Source: Pseudoscleropodium purum (lineage: Eukaryota > Streptophyta > Bryopsida > Hypnales > Brachytheciaceae). Taken from it: a DNA stretch of 64,000 bases. The notes under the pieces were generated by a model. That model ran no database searches, had not been told where the DNA came from, and worked only from the letters and a program-made list of their open reading frames with translations. The position numbers and the translations under genes were made by a program. How positions within the stretch are numbered: position 1 is the stretch's first letter; every line of letters starts with the position of its first letter. This document shows positions 22,691 through 35,945 of the stretch, piece after piece. Location: NCBI GenBank assembly GCA_963969395.1, contig OZ017802.1:6760501-6824500 (forward strand), given 5' to 3'.

Positions 22691-25600
22691 ACTGTCTCTC
22701 TGACTGACTCCTACTGATTGAGTTTTTAAACGAAGGCCAAATTTGTTCGTTTTGTCCTTCTATAGACTGTTTTTTCCACTAAAACCTCACGAGCTGAAAT
22801 CCCTGGTTTAGTATTAAATGAACTGAGCTTAATTATGACCCTTTTTGTACGGACACCCCCCCCACCCACCCCCTTTTCGTGGAAGGCCATCGACTGGCGG
22901 GTTAGGAGGCCCTTTTCTGGTTGTCCCGATGGTGGGAGGCCGACTAGTTATAAAAAAAAATTAAAAATTAAAAAATTAAAAGAAATTTAGTTAACGTGAC
23001 CTCGGCTGGCTCCTCCCAACTGGGGGCCTCGTGAACCGGAATTTTTTCAAAAATAAAAATATTATTATTGATTGACTTGCTAAGGACTGTCCTGTGGGGG
23101 GGGGGGAGACCTAACCCGCTGGTTCGCTGGAGGCCTTCTGGTCTGGTTTCTCTAGTGGAAAACTCCTCTGGCCGGTTCTCTTGTTGGTATTTGGGATCAA
23201 CTAGCTAACCCAGCACTCCACATATGGCCGCTGCTTAGCGACACCTTCGGGTCTCCTTTTGGGGGACCCTTAACCCAATTTAAATTGGATGTGTAGGAGT
23301 AAGGATTCCACTCTCAATTTTCTAAACAACACACACAATAATGAAGTTTTTGTAAATGGTAAAAGTTTGTTATAAGGGCAAAGCTTTGCTGTATGGGACT
23401 ATTATGTTCCACAAATTGACAAAGATTCACATATCAATAGAACGAAACTTGGAACCTTGGAACTCACCCAAGTGTTCCTAAATCAACATAGAAACAACAC
23501 TTTCGACCACGTATTCTTCCACATAGAATTCTACAGGGAATGTTCTACAACAAAGTTGTGAAATCCCACTCTAAGATTTTTGAGTGGAGAATGATTAGTA
23601 TGTGACTCCACGTAAACCAACAACAACTTGGAATTATCAAAATTAACAAGACTTCAATATTAGCTTGAAACCACAAAGTTTGACAAGTGTTTCAAAGGGA
23701 CCCCCCACGTCCTTTGAAATAAACTTCAAAAACACAATAGAAGTTTCAATCTACAAAGAAATACAAGGAGCTTGGACAATCATCAAACTTCCTTGACAAC
23801 ATGGACTCGTATGGCCTATAACAAAATACAAAATGAATGCTTTGTATTGATGGGTCTCAAACCACCAGAGAGATTTCGTCTTGGACAACCAAAGGACACA
23901 AAACAATCAAAAAGGGAGTGCAAAGGGAGTCAGTTATCGCCCTTTTATACATTTTGGGGGCTCCAGCTTACCTCCTTTTATGCTAAAAACTACCCAAATA
24001 AACTAAAATTTCCTAAAATCCATACTTATGATGCCTAATTCTATCCTACAGCTGAACGTCTTATAACTTTTGGAGGAAAAATGAAAATGAAAAATGGACT
24101 ACACCGTTAGCTTCAGAAGACCCTTTTTAGCCTAGGGACCTCCTAACCCCCAACTTTCAAGTCAAAATTTCTCACAAAAGACAGTGTTTCCGAACTTAGT
24201 GAAAAAGGTGAAAAAACTAATTTTTGGAGTTTGTGGATTTTGCTAATTTTGACTAGTTAGGGTTGTCCGGAAGGTTCAAAAATTGTAAAAGAGAGTCCAA
24301 GATGACTTAATTTGGACTCTGTATGATCATGGTTTGCCAGTCAATTGCGGAATGTTTTGGAAATTCCGTCAAAATCCATTAGTGCCACTGGTTCGGATAG
24401 TTACCAATGTCGGAATGTCGTGAAACTTGATTAGGCTCTTATTTAGACTAAAACATAATGCTCTAATTTTTAGTGGGATTTTACCATCACCAAATGAATT
24501 TCCATGAATTTTTCCAATCTTGGTGATTTCAGTTGACTTCCCATGGAGTCATGTTCTGTAATTCAAAAAATTACGAAACTTTTAGAATAACTTCTAAAAA
24601 GTCCCCCAGTACTTCATGAAAATTTCCAAGTCTAGTTTGCACTTTTGCTAGGAGAAAGAATTTATTCCTCCTGATTTTAATTCCTTTGAGGAGGAATCAT
24701 TCCCACACTAGGGAATCTGGATGATCTGGCTTTGCTATCACGTTTTTGGCATGCTTTTAAGCTAGAAACACCTTTCTTCTAGTAGTGATCGCCTACTTGT
24801 AGCTTCTATGAATCCTGACCTATCAATTCTTATATAATGGCTATTTCCCACTTTTCATTTTTAACCATGATTTCCAACTAATCTTTTACTATGGGCTTCT
24901 AAATTACTAGGAAAGCTAAAGTGATTCCAACTCTACTGATTTTAGCCAATCTTTGTCGCATGCGCTTTCAACTATCAAAACTTTCATGTAGCATCTAATT
25001 GGATGTTTTGTCCTTGTGTATTGACCAAAATTGGAATTGCTCCTAATCCATAATCTAGCACTTAAACACCTTTTCTAAATACTTAATATTCACAAAGAAC
25101 ATGTTTGAAGTATTTTCAATGCCTTTGGGGTATTAACCCTATTGCATATGGTTTTATTCCAATTTCTTGTGAAGTCACTCAAATTATCGTTTTGACCACA
25201 ATTTAGTCATAAAAATGAGTAAAATATAGAAAAAAATAGACCTTGAGTCCCAAGTGACATCCTTGGGACTCACATAAACATATGTTTGATCTTAGTTGTT
25301 CAATTTTGTCCTTTGAAGTATTTTCAAAATTTATTTAATGTGTTTTGAATAAAAGGAGAAAGGGATGGAAATAGTTTATCTTTTCAATGAACTTAAGAGG
25401 TTTGATGATTAGTTAGAAGGGTAGATAAGGTATTACGGGCTACTTCACACATAGGCTAAAGGTCGAGAGTCTGTTAGCCTCCACCAATCAAATTTCAAAA
25501 GACCTTAATTTTGGCCTCTCAACCTTTGATACAAGGTAGCACAATCCAAAGTGCATTGCCTTCTAAATTGCTTAGATGGTAGCCCAAGCTTCTATGTGGC

Positions 25601-26749
25601 AATGGCCTCATGATGGACTCTCGACCAAAGTTTGAATCACCACTTTGTGGCGACCCAAACTCTAGTCGAGAGTCTGTTGAATTTTACCATTTATAACCAT
25701 TTATTGTCCATTTCTTTGGACTCTCATCCAAAATTTGGCCATGAACTCCGACAGCCTCTCAACTTGGTTGGCCCATATGTAAAATGCCCCTAAGAAGGTC
25801 AAAGGAGGTAGTCAATTAACTTTAAGGTGATCATGTGGCTTAGTCATGGACTAACATGACTCCTATAGTTGGATGAAGAGTGGAAGTCTTTTCCCTTTTC
25901 TTTCATTTTTAATTTTGTGAGTATTGAAAGTTTGAAAAGAGATATCTCAGTGTATATTGTGAATTTTGAAAGGATAATTATTATATTTTTTTAATTTAAG
26001 AAACCTATGAGTCCTTCTATGAAAGTTCAAATGTGAAAATTATAATGGAGTAAAAGAAGGTTTGGTGCCTTCTAAGATTGAGGGTCAAAACTTTAAGCAT
26101 TTGTAGAAGTTTAATCACAATGTTTCTACTATTGAATTTTTGGTGAATTGTGTACAAAATTATTGAATTTTTATAAAATTATAGCACTATTAATTTGGAG
26201 TTTTTATAAGAAAGTTATGAGTGTAGAAGTAGAGAGGGTGTAGATTAGTTATCGAATTTGTAATTTAGAGATAGTTCCAACTTTGATGAAACAATGAAAG
26301 TAGAGTATTTATGTTTTTGATTTGAGATTATTTGTGGATGTGTATCATAAAATAGTATTTCTAAAAAAACATAGCACAAAAAATTTGGAGTTTTTATGAG
26401 GCTGGAATATACTTCAAAGTAGAGACGTAAGTAGCTACTACAAAATTGGAGAGTGTAAACTTCATCAACCTAAAATTAATAGGAAGTATCTTCTTTGAAT
26501 TTGAATTTTAGAAAGATTATGTTATATTTTTTAAGCTTTTCAAAAAGCTAAGACACTTTTGATTTGGAGTTTTGGAACATCTATGGTGAAAATTTGAAGC
26601 TTGACAACAAATTCAAGAAGTTTTTTGTAAAAGTTTCACTTTATGTATGACTTATATGATTTATACACAACTTATACAATATTTATATATAGAATATATA
26701 TGTATATAGATTTATTTTATTTTATGCATACTATATAGGTATTGATAAT

Positions 26750-26797
<48 letters not shown>

Positions 26798-27469
26798 CAA
26801 AATCATTTATCTTTGTATATGGAAGTTTATACTTTTGATAATTTATGACATTTCATATTATAAATAAGCCATTTACTATATCTTGAGGTGGTTAATCTCA
26901 AACTATTTTACAACCCTATATCACGGACCAATTTTGGTTGTAGTTCAAAATCTAGAGTTTTCTTAAGAGAAAGGCATTACTACTTGACACCGTCTCAATC
27001 CAAGCAAACCTAACATAATAAAAAAGAAAACTCCTCAAATGAACTCATATAGATTTTTGCAAGCATTTATATAACTTAATTAACAACTTGGTCATCTCTT
27101 TCCTTCTAATAGTCCTATAAAACAATCTCCAAATTATGGCTTTTCTCTTCAATTGTTTAGATACATCCTAGTTGAAGGAGCAATGTCTTCAATTATTAAT
27201 CTTACATTAACTTGAATAAATGAGACCTACTGCTACAATAGTCAAAAATAATAATTAATAGGTTCAAGGATGAACAAGAATATTCTTCATTTCTACAGTA
27301 TTTTTGAAAATCATTCATCTAGCATTATTTGGCTATATAAGCATTTCAAGTTTACCATCCAATAGAAGAATTAGTCACTATTTTGATAATGAAATATAGT
27401 GTTACCAAAAGAATGAACCCTCAAAGAATCCTTGATGGAGTCCACCCAAAACTTATTAACTCCTAAAGG
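22691..27469. other. Gene-free AT-rich interval
   Basis: I see no supported gene. Notable contents are C- and G-runs at 22,850-22,873 and 23,096-23,107; a segment at about 24,050-24,660 that resembles 62,780-63,030 in inverted orientation; and loosely periodic units around 26,150, 26,360 and 26,540 that share AATTTGGAGTTTTTAT-like words. Confidence 0.4.
26754..26794. repeat. (TA)n microsatellite
   Basis: There are about 41 bp of uninterrupted AT dinucleotides. Similar tracts occur at 43,025-43,055 and 43,561-43,584. Confidence 0.9.
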
Positions 27470-28090
27470 TCAAAGACTACGTTTTCACCAAAAATGTTTC
27501 AAAATTGCCATTTCTAATACAAGCACCAAATTTCAGATGAAAAATATTTTTGGGCACATGTAACCATAGGATCTTGTTGTGAACTAGTTTAAAAAGACGT
27601 GGAAAAAATTTCAGAATTTTCCATTGTGTGGATTGCAAGATATTAGCCTTTGAAGTGACAAAAAACACTTTTTTGGCCTTGTGCAAATATAGGCAGCTAA
27701 ACTTCACAAGGTCACATTTGTAAGAAAAAATGTCCAAAATTGTGGTTACTCTTTGGATTCATTCTTCAAGTCAAGTTGGCTATATGCTTGAAAGATTTTA
27801 GATCATTTGGAATTGCACAACATATAGGAAAAAAATAACAAGTAGAAAGAAGTAGAGAATCATTCAAAACACTAAATTGTTAAGAATCTAATTATAAAAT
27901 TGAAAAATTCAAATCCAATGATGGTAATGTAGTAATAAAAAATCTACATCATGTTTTTTTATTTTTTTCAAAAAATATTAAAAATTGAGTTAAATAAGGA
28001 TTCCAAAGTTTATTTTCAAGTAGGGAATCCATAACTACCCGCAAACTAGAACACCTCATAACTTTCATCTTGTAAACTTTCATCTTGTTG
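27470..28090. repeat. Dispersed repeat C, copy left of the Copia element
   Basis: This aligns closely with 37,457-38,070 in direct orientation. Shared words include GCCATTTCTAATACAAGCAC, ATAGGATCTTGT and CTTGAAAGATTTTAGATCAT. The Copia element inserted at the start of the right-hand copy, so the pre-insertion locus held two direct copies about 0.5 kb apart. Confidence 0.65.
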
Positions 28091-28369
28091 TAGTTTGCCA
28101 TCTGCTGGTCCTTTCAAATATGTATTCAGTTTTTTCTCACCATAAAGGCCTATGAAATGATCCATGCACTGTTTTTTTTATCTTGACAGAAATTGCCCAA
28201 AGAAAAGTGCAATGTTTCTGTTGCGCTTAAAAAATTTGATGGGCATGACATGTCAACCACTCCTATGCATGCCCATGTCCACATGTGGAGACACCTGCCT
28301 TTTTGCTTTGTCTTAGTGTTTGTGTTTCATCCTAGTGTTTCGTAGCGACAATAGGGTTCAGGGCCTCCA

Positions 28370-28485
28370 ACTTTAGTCAATCAAAACACTTTTTTAGATT
28401 AAGGGACAATAAAAAAGAGAACTTCTCTTCTATAATATAAATTCAAAAATGCCTATATAAAAAACAAAATAAAAGTGTATTAAAA
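28370..28485. repeat. Inverted partner of 39,940-40,055
   Basis: A segment of about 115 bp (words AGTCAATCAAAACACTTTTT and ATGCCTATATAAAAAACAAA) is the reverse complement of the right flank of the hairpin array near 39,940-40,055. It lies just upstream of the Copia insertion. Confidence 0.55.
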
Positions 28486-28573
28486 GGAAAATGGTCCTAA
28501 ATATTGTAAACTACAAAAAAAGATAAGAAGAAAAAAATAGTAAAACAAAAATTAACCCCTAAAGGTTGGAGAC

Positions 28574-28829
28574 TGTTGAAGAACATGTACATATTAGTGT
28601 AGATTATGTACATTCAGCCCTAGGAGTAGTATTAGCCTCTTAGTTAGGCTTAGAGTCTAATGGGTATTGGTTGTAGTCAAAGGCAGCCCATGGTGTTTAG
28701 TTATCCCACATGGTTTGTGGATAACTAGGGAAAGGCTTTTCCCTTTTATGTTCAGCCCATGCATGGGCCTTGATATCATCCTACCATCTAAGTAAAGCCT
28801 TTCATCCTTCTCATATTGTAATCTCAATA
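28574..28829 (+). repeat. Copia 5' LTR (256 bp)
   Basis: It begins TGTTGAAG and ends CTCAATA. Base-by-base reading shows no difference from the 3' LTR at 37,201-37,456. The target duplication GAGAC abuts it (28,569-28,573) and recurs at 37,457-37,461. The end TA rather than CA is slightly unusual. The sequence after the LTR (GGTTATGGGCCCACG) is where a tRNA primer site should lie, but I could not assign the tRNA. Confidence 0.95.
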
Positions 28830-29833
28830 GGTTATGGGCCCACGCACTTGGAGTTGCGTTTGAGGGAGGAATTCAAAGCATTTGGAGGAGGTCTTGGAGC
28901 TTGGAGGAGTAATCAGCCCTTTGTCACTTGTCACCTACAAACCATATGGTGTGAGTCATTTTTCAAAAACAAAAACTTTGGAGTGCATTTTTTTTAAAAA
29001 GGAGGAAATTTTTTTTTGAGCTTTTGTTGGCTGGTTTGTGAGGTTTTGAGTACATTTTGGGTGGGACATTGCTTATGGTAGTAATCAGACCTAGAGTGGG
29101 CTGGTTGCATGCTCCTAGTTTGAGTTTGTGCTTAGAAAAGTACATTGGGAGCCCATTGTGGCTGATTTTGCACTTAGGTGCATTGTGGATTGTAATGGTG
29201 CCAATTGCCATCTGTTGAGAGTCTTTGTGAGCCTTGGAAGCATATTTGAGTTGCTTGAGGTTTTTGCCATGCATGGAGGGCTGATTAGTGCCCTTGTGAG
29301 TGTGTGAGGCAATTCATGGACTTTGTGAACCCAAGAGGGCTGATTTGTGGCCATGTGAGCCATTGAGGGCCAATTAGGGTGTTTGGGTGGATTGGTGATC
29401 CATTGAGGGCTGATTGGAAGGCTTGAGTGCCTTGGAGTGTGGAGTACCCTATTTGTGAGGAGCATTGTGAGTTGGCTTGCTGAATTGAAGTAGCACTAGC
29501 CCATCATGTCCATGTGGTGGATTTGAGCTCCATTAGGGTCTGAATTCGTGTTGAGAGGAGGTGAGGCACTTGTGAGGAGTGTTTTGTCCTTCCTAAGGTT
29601 GTGAGGATCTTGGAAGGGCTGATTGTTGGCATTTTAGCCCAATTGGCTTCCAAGGGAGTGTTTGGAGGCTGAATTGACTTGGAGACACTTAGGGTGCTGC
29701 CAACAAGTGTGAGGTGTCCTTGGAAGGGCTGATTGTTGCCGTTTCAGTCCAATTGGCTTCCAAGGGAGTGTTTGGAGGCTGAATTGACTTGGAGACCCTT
29801 TGGGTGCTGCCAACAAGTGGGAGGTGCTTCATC
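28830..29833 (+). other. Copia leader with internal duplication
   Basis: This is a non-coding leader of about 1 kb between LTR and gag. It is rich in repeated GGGCTGATT-type words (about 29,270-29,420) and ends in a tandem duplication with a 110-bp period (about 29,602-29,711 and 29,712-29,821). No ORF on the sense strand is convincing. Confidence 0.7.
29602..29821 (+). repeat. 110-bp tandem duplication in the Copia leader
   Basis: Two units share TTGGAAGGGCTGATTGTTG and GGAGTGTTTGGAGGCTGAAT and differ at only a few bases. The duplication lies directly upstream of the gag start. Confidence 0.85.
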
Positions 29834-32733
29834 ATGTCATCAAGTGGAGGAGAGGGCGTGCGCATCATTGACAAGTTCAATGGGGGAACTTTGGCATGTG
29901 GAAGTTCAAGATGGAGATGATCCTTGCGGAGAAGGACTTGTGGGACGTGGTGGATGGGAGTGAGGAGCCTCCAAGTGAAGATGCTGATCCAAAGACCAAG
30001 AAGGGGTTTGAGAGGAAGGAGAAGAAGGCCTTTGCTCTCATTGCCATCAACCTTGCGGACCGGCAAATTGCACACATCCGCCATTGCAAGGGACCAACCC
30101 AAGCGTGGACCACCCTTTGCAACATCCATGAGACCAAGAGCCTCTCCAACCTCCTATTTCTTCGCCGAAAGTTCTTCACTAGCAAGATGGAAGAGGAGGA
30201 CGATTTGTTGGATCACGTCAACAAGGTCAAGGCTCTTGCAGATGAGTTGGCTTGTTTGGATGCGCCCGTGACGGAGGGAGATGTGGTGATGACCTTGTTG
30301 GCAAGCTTGCCATCATCTTATGAGTTCCTCATCACCGCATTGGAGACAAGGCCCACCAAAGAGCTGACCTTGGAGTTTGTGACGGCTCGCTTGATGCATG
30401 AGGTGACCAAGCGCAAGGAGAATGAGCCCCAAGGGGAGGGATCAGCCCTAGTCTCAAGACATGGCAAGGGAGGCAACACCAAGGCTTTCAAGGAGACAAG
30501 GACGTGCTTCAAGTGTGGCAAACCAGGCCACATTGCTAGGCATTGCAAGATCAGCCAAGACAAAGGCAAGGAGAGTGCACACCAAGCTTCCAAAGAGGAG
30601 GAAGAGGAGGATTTCGCCTTTGCAGCCAATGGAGGAGGGGAGAAGGCCAATATGTTTACTTGGATTGTGGACTCGGGAGCCACCCAACATATGACCAGCC
30701 ATCGTGATGCCTTCCACACGTATCAGCCCATTTCGGGGAAGAAGATTTATTTGGGAGACAATGGCATGGTGGAGGCCCTTGGCAAGGGGGAGATTCTTGT
30801 GGAGGTGATGGTGAAGGGTCAGCCCAAGAGGATCCAAATCCATGAGGTCCTTCATGTCCCCAAGTTGCATGCCAACTTGCTTTCGGTAAGCAAATTGTCT
30901 TTGGGAGGTTTGAAAGTGCATTTCAACATGGTGGGGTGGGGTGTGCGTTCACCAAGTGGAGTCTTGATTGCATCAGCCCCTCGTAAGGGCAACTTGTACC
31001 TCCTCCATTTCACCAAGGTGAATGGCACTTCCTTGGCGTGTGTGGCCCAAGGATCAGCCCATGAAGACCTTGTGGAGCTTTGGCATAGGAGGCTTGGGCA
31101 CTTGAATGTGAAGAGCATGAAGAGCCTCCAACACATTGTGAAGGGGCTGAACCTCTCTTCTTGCAAGCATGATTGGAGTTCTATGGTGTGCAAGGGGTGC
31201 ATTGAAGGCAAGCAAGCAAGGCAGCCCTTCCCCAAGGATGGGGCCACAAGGGCGAGCAAGCTATTGGAGCTTGTGCATTCCGATGTGTGCGGGCCAATGA
31301 AGACCACATCCATTGGAGGAGCAAGGTATTTCGTGACCTTCATTGATGATTTCTCTCGTAAGGTTTGGGTGTACATGCTGAAGTGCAAGAGTGAGGTGTT
31401 TGGGCGTTTTGAGACTTGGAAGGCCCTTGTGGAGGCCCAATCCGAGTGCAAGGTGAAGGTGCTGCGATCGGATAATGGAGGGGAGTATGTGTCCAAGGCC
31501 TTTGAGGGGTACTTGAAGGCTCATGGCATTGAGCACCACACTTCAGCCCCTTACACTCCTCAACAAAACGGCGTAGCGGAGCGTGCCAATCGCACCATTG
31601 TGGAGATGGCAAGGGCCATGATTCATGGCCAAGGGCTGAAGTATGAGCTTTGGGGGGAGGCGGTGTCCAATGCGGTTTATACAAGGAATCGGTGCCCTAC
31701 GCAAGCCTTGACAAGCAAGACACCCCAAGAAGCTTGGAGTGGGATCAGACCTCATGTGTCTCACATGTGCATCTTCGGGTGCATTGCCTACGCATTGGTT
31801 CCAAGTGCCAAGAGGACCAAGTTGGATGCCAAGGGCATCAAGTGTCTTTTCCTTGGTTATTGTGAGGGAACCAAGGCTTATAGGCTGATGTGTGTGGAGA
31901 GCAAGGCCATCATCAAGAGTCGAGATGTGACCTTCTTGGAGGATGGAGGTGCTGATCCTAAGCTCTTGGAGATGAGCCCAAGTGGGAGTAGTGGAGGACC
32001 AGCCCAAAAGGTGGGCACAATTCCAAGAGTGCACATGGAAGATGAAGGAGATGAAGATGAAGAAGATGAAGAGTTGGTGGAGCCCAAGAAGAAGGCGGCC
32101 ACACCCCAAGGGAAGAGGCCATCAGCCCCTTCTCCAAGATCTTTATCAAGGGGGCAAGAGCGTGATCAGCCCTTGGAAGAGCAAGATCAGCCTTTGGAGG
32201 AGCAAGACCAGCCCTTGGAGGAGCAAGAGGAGCCACGTTATCCAACAAGGACCCGCAAGCCACTTGGAGATTGGTGGCTGAATCACATTCTTCCCCCACA
32301 AAATGAAGAACAAGCCAATGTGGCTTTCCTTGGAGATCCCTCCACACTAGGAGAGGTGTTGCGTTGTGAGGATGCAAGCAAGTGGGAGTTGGCCATGCAA
32401 GAGGAGTACAAGGCCCTCATTACCAAGGGGACATGGGAGCTTGCACCCCTTCCTTCCAAGAGATCAAGTGTGGGTTGTAAGTGGGTTTTCTCCACCAAAA
32501 GGGATGCTTTGGGTCATGTTGTGAGGTACAAGGCAAGGCTGGTTGCTAGGGGGTTCTTCCAAGTGGAGGGTGTGGATTTTAATGAGACTTTTGCTCCCGT
32601 TGCCAAGTTTAGCACCATCCGGTGTGTTGTGAGTCTTGGGGCAGCCATGGACTTGGAGATGCACCAAATGGATGTGAAGACGGCTTTTCTCAACCCCAAG
32701 CTCAAGGAGGTCATCTACATGGATCAGCCCTAA
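29834..32733 (+). pseudogene. Copia gag-protease-integrase-RT (N-terminal part) polyprotein, broken
   Basis: The likely start is ATG at 29,834. One base appears to be missing near 29,887, just before the gag sequence that stays open from 29,896 for 945 codons. Counting from 29,896, there is a gag region to about residue 200, a CCHC zinc knuckle (204-217, CFKCGKPGHIARHC), the aspartic protease motif DSGA (259-262), an integrase HHCC finger (H397, H402, C432, C435), and the integrase catalytic triad D463, D526 and E562 (spaced D-35-E). A long acidic linker includes four near-identical DQPLEEQ-type units. The start of the reverse transcriptase (KWVFSTK, ETFAPVAK, MDVKTAFLN) follows. The frame ends at TAA at 32,731-32,733, where relatives carry an amino-acid codon between YMDQP and GFV. 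Confidence 0.9.
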
Positions 32734-33691
32734 GGTTTTGTGCAAGAAGGCAAGGAGCACCTCAAGTGCAAGTTGAGGAAATCCCTTCCCGGGTTGAAGC
32801 AATCGGGGAGGGCCTGGTACCAAGATATTGATGCCATGTTTGTGAGGAAGGGCTTCCTAAGAAGCCATGCTGATCACTCTTTGTACACCATGCAAAGTGG
32901 TGAGTTTTTGGTGATTGTGATCTTATATGTGGATGATCTGATCCTCCTTGCAAGTAGCATGACCAAGATGCTTGAGGTGAAGGCTATGCTCAAGGAGGAG
33001 TATGAGATGACGGATCTTGGAGAGCTAAGCTATTGCCTTGGAGTGGAGTTCAAGAGGGATAGGGTTGCCCGCAGCATCACCATGAGCCAACGCAAGTACC
33101 TTGAAGAAATCCTCAAGCGCTTCAACATGGAGGAGTGCAAAGCCATAGGTACACCCCTTGACACTCATGTGAAGTTGCCCAAGCTCACGGATGCTGAATT
33201 TGGAGAGGTGAGGGTTGAAATGCAAGGTGTGCCTTACAAGGCAGCGGTTGGGTGCTTGATGTATGCCATGGTAGCTACAAGGCCTGATTTGGCCTTTCCG
33301 GTGAGTGTTGTGAGTCAACACATGTCCAAGTATGGCCCAATGCATTGGGCAGCGGTGAAGAGGGTGATGAGGTACCTTCAAGGCACACTTGGCATGGAGT
33401 TGCAACTTGGAGGTGCCCATGTGACTTTGCATGGGTATTGTGATGTGGATTGGGCGGGTGATGAGGGGGATAAGAGATCCACCACCGGCTACGTGTTTAA
33501 GCTTGGATTGGGTGCCATTACTTGGAATTCCAAGAGGCAGCCCACCATAGCTCTCTCTACAACGGAGGCTGAATACATGGCCATGAGCCAATGCACCAAG
33601 GAGGCCATTTGGTTGAGGCAACTCTTGGCTGATGTTGGTCTTGTCCAAGAGGGGAGCACACCCATTTGGTGTGACAACCAAGGGGCCATTG
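32734..33691 (+). pseudogene. Copia reverse transcriptase-RNase H, interrupted
   Basis: This continues the frame after the stop. It has the RT catalytic box YVDD (about 32,926-32,937), the thumb region, and RNase H motifs CDVDWAGD (about 33,438), STTEAEYMA (about 33,557) and WCDNQGAI (about 33,668-33,691). The last motif is cut by the nested element directly after its Ile codon, and the frame then runs a short way into the nested element. Confidence 0.9.
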
Positions 33692-33946
33692 TGTCGCAGC
33701 TTAGAATTTTGATTTTCTTAGTATACACCCAAATAGGAACGGAAACTAGTCATTAGCTAACCGGATCCGATTAGGTGGGGAAGGAAAACTCAGAATTAGC
33801 ACGGAACGTGAAGTAGTGGGCTTCTTGGATCTAATCCGGTCAGGAGTAACTAACGACGGAAACGGAATGTAACACGGATTAGGTCTAGGACCGGATTATG
33901 ATGGTAAACCGGATTCATGATGACAAACCGGAAAGGGTCCAGGGAC

Positions 33947-33953
33947 TATAAAA
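33947..33953 (+). promoter_or_regulatory. TATA-like box upstream of the copy 2 ORF
   Basis: TATAAAA lies about 190 bp upstream of the ATG at 34,135. Its position is conserved with copy 1 (5,709-5,715). Confidence 0.5.
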
Positions 33954-34134
33954 GGAGGAGCTTTCACTGTTGCACCCCCTTTTAGAAACTCGACCTTGAG
34001 CGCACGATTGAGTTTTTGTCGTTTGTGCGTCTGTGCATTTGTGTTCTGTTCGTTTTAATTCCGGTTGAGATCGGAGAGAGGAAGTGAGGAACGGGACGTG
34101 CGGCTAGGAGAGAGTGAGGTAGATGTGAGTGGGA

Positions 34135-35793
34135 ATGCCTCAGCTACGTAGGTCGAGACAAGCGAGTCCCTCTGGAGGCGAGGTGAAGCTCCGGAAAGTC
34201 ATTCCGGTTATTCCCTCCACAGAGCCGGAAAAGGCTGAACTCATGGATGATCTCAAATCCATGGGTTGCGTAGGGTTTGCCGAGAAACCTTGGGGTTTTA
34301 GGGAGGAGAGAATGGTCAAGGAGCTCCTCGGAAAGTTGTCCAACCAGTTTGACAACACCGTGAGGGGAGCTCCCGTCAGTTGGAACGAGGGGATGTGGAG
34401 AGCGGTTTACGGTTTCCGGGCAGGAGGTTTGGGAATGGCGAGCCGGAAGGATGAGTTTGTCCGAGGGAAGTTCAAGGGAGCCGTCAACCCGAAGGACGGA
34501 TACGCGGTCGAGGATTGCTTGGATGACCGACACCGTCGGCTCCTGCAATTCCTGGTTCCGGTTCTTCACCCGGAAAAGCCGACCAGGGTGACGATCACCC
34601 TCGGCAACACCATTTTCGGTGCCCTCAGTGGTACCCGGAAAGTGGACTGGGCACGGATCATTTCCGATCTCGTGGCCCAGCTCGTTAGTAGGGTTGGGAA
34701 GAAAAGGGCCACTCCAGTGTGCCCTTACCTCTTCCACCTCTATCGGGAGAACCAAGTCCTCACCGATACGGAGGAGAGGGCGTGGAAGACGCAGGAAGTG
34801 CTCCTGAAGTATGGGGAGTCGAAGACGGATGACGAGGCGGAATCCGATTCCGGGTCAGACCGGGAGTCCAGCGAGGAAGAGGAGGAGCCGATGCCGCCGA
34901 TCAAGCGACAGAAGCTGACGCCTCCATACAAGCGCGGGACGCCTCCCGGTCAAGACAAACCGGCCCCGGAGGAGAAACCGGAAGCCAAGAAGACCAATTC
35001 CGGGGGAGATCCGGATATGCAAGATCCGTTCAACGGTCTGATCAACGTCCTCTGCAACATCAGGGCAGATTGGGAGGTCAAGCACAGGACGCTTGCGGCA
35101 ATCGGCAAGTTGGTGGGTGCTGCACCGGACAGCAACTTGGCGGAACAAGTGGCGCAATGCATCACGAATCCGGAAGAGACCCGGAAGCAGGAAGCCGAGA
35201 TCCGCCGGTTGTAGGAGGAGGTAGATAAACTGAAGGCAACACTTTTTGCCTATCAAGAAGACGTGACTGCCGCTCGGGAGATGGCGGAGGAGACTCGGAA
35301 GGTGGCCGAGCAGATCAAGGCGGTCCTGGGAGAGACCGGAACGGCAGCGGCCAAGGCGAAGCTCTTCGACGAGAAGATCCACGAAGAGAAGAAACTATCC
35401 GGTTCCCGGATGGTCCGGATTCTCGCGGACTTCGCCGAGCAGGTGGAGATGGCAATGGTGGAAGGGCGGAAGGCAGCGGACCGGATCGAGGAGAGCAGCC
35501 GGAAGCTGACGGGAGCGACGTGCGACAAAGGTATTCACCTTTCGGACATCTCACTACCGGACCTCTTTCCGGATGCAACTATGGCGAAGGACAGGAAGGA
35601 TTGGATTCCTGAGTCCAAGAAGTCTGCACGGACTGGGACTCCGGGCACGAGACCGGATATCACCATCGACCTGGAGTCTCCACCCGGACCGAATCCTGCG
35701 GAGGGGGAACGGGTCCGGAATTTGAGTGAAGTTTTCGAGGAGCTAGTCCCGGAGACCGGAAGCCCGACGATAGGATCTAGAGTTGTAGGGTAG
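34135..35793 (+). pseudogene. Gag-like / plant-transposon-like ORF of element copy 2, one in-frame stop
   Basis: The frame starts at ATG 34,135 and runs to 35,214, where TAG interrupts the coiled-coil region (copy 1 has CAG, Gln, there). The same frame then continues to a stop at 35,791-35,793. Without the internal stop it would be about 552 codons. Order: basic N-terminus, a segment with AEKPWGF (Trp at the site where copy 1 has a stop), globular region (VRGKF, NTIFGALSG, DWARIISDLVAQL), acidic Ser/Glu linker, basic Pro-rich segment, helical coiled coil, and an acidic Pro-rich tail (about 35,640-35,790) that is lost from copy 1. I see no transposase or reverse-transcriptase motif. Function is unknown; a structural gag-like or DNA-binding role is guesswork. 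Confidence 0.65.
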
Positions 35794-35945
35794 ATAGGAT
35801 TTTAATTTCAGTTAGGAGTAGGAGCGGATCCGAATCCGGATCCGGCTCAACAGTATTAGGTTAGACCGGAAGTTAGATTTAGGTGGCGGCGGACCCCCAC
35901 GGGTTTTCCGCTCCTTTTTGTGCTTTTAGGATTTTGACCCTTTGT

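Noticed and set aside
22851..23145. Inverted repeat around the C-run and G-run
   Set aside because: The shared words (GCGGGTTAGG, GGCC) occur in a different order relative to the homopolymers, so they do not form a proper inverted pair.
29689..33681. Long antisense frames within the Copia element (up to about 218 codons)
   Set aside because: They mirror the well-conserved sense polyprotein and carry no motifs of their own.
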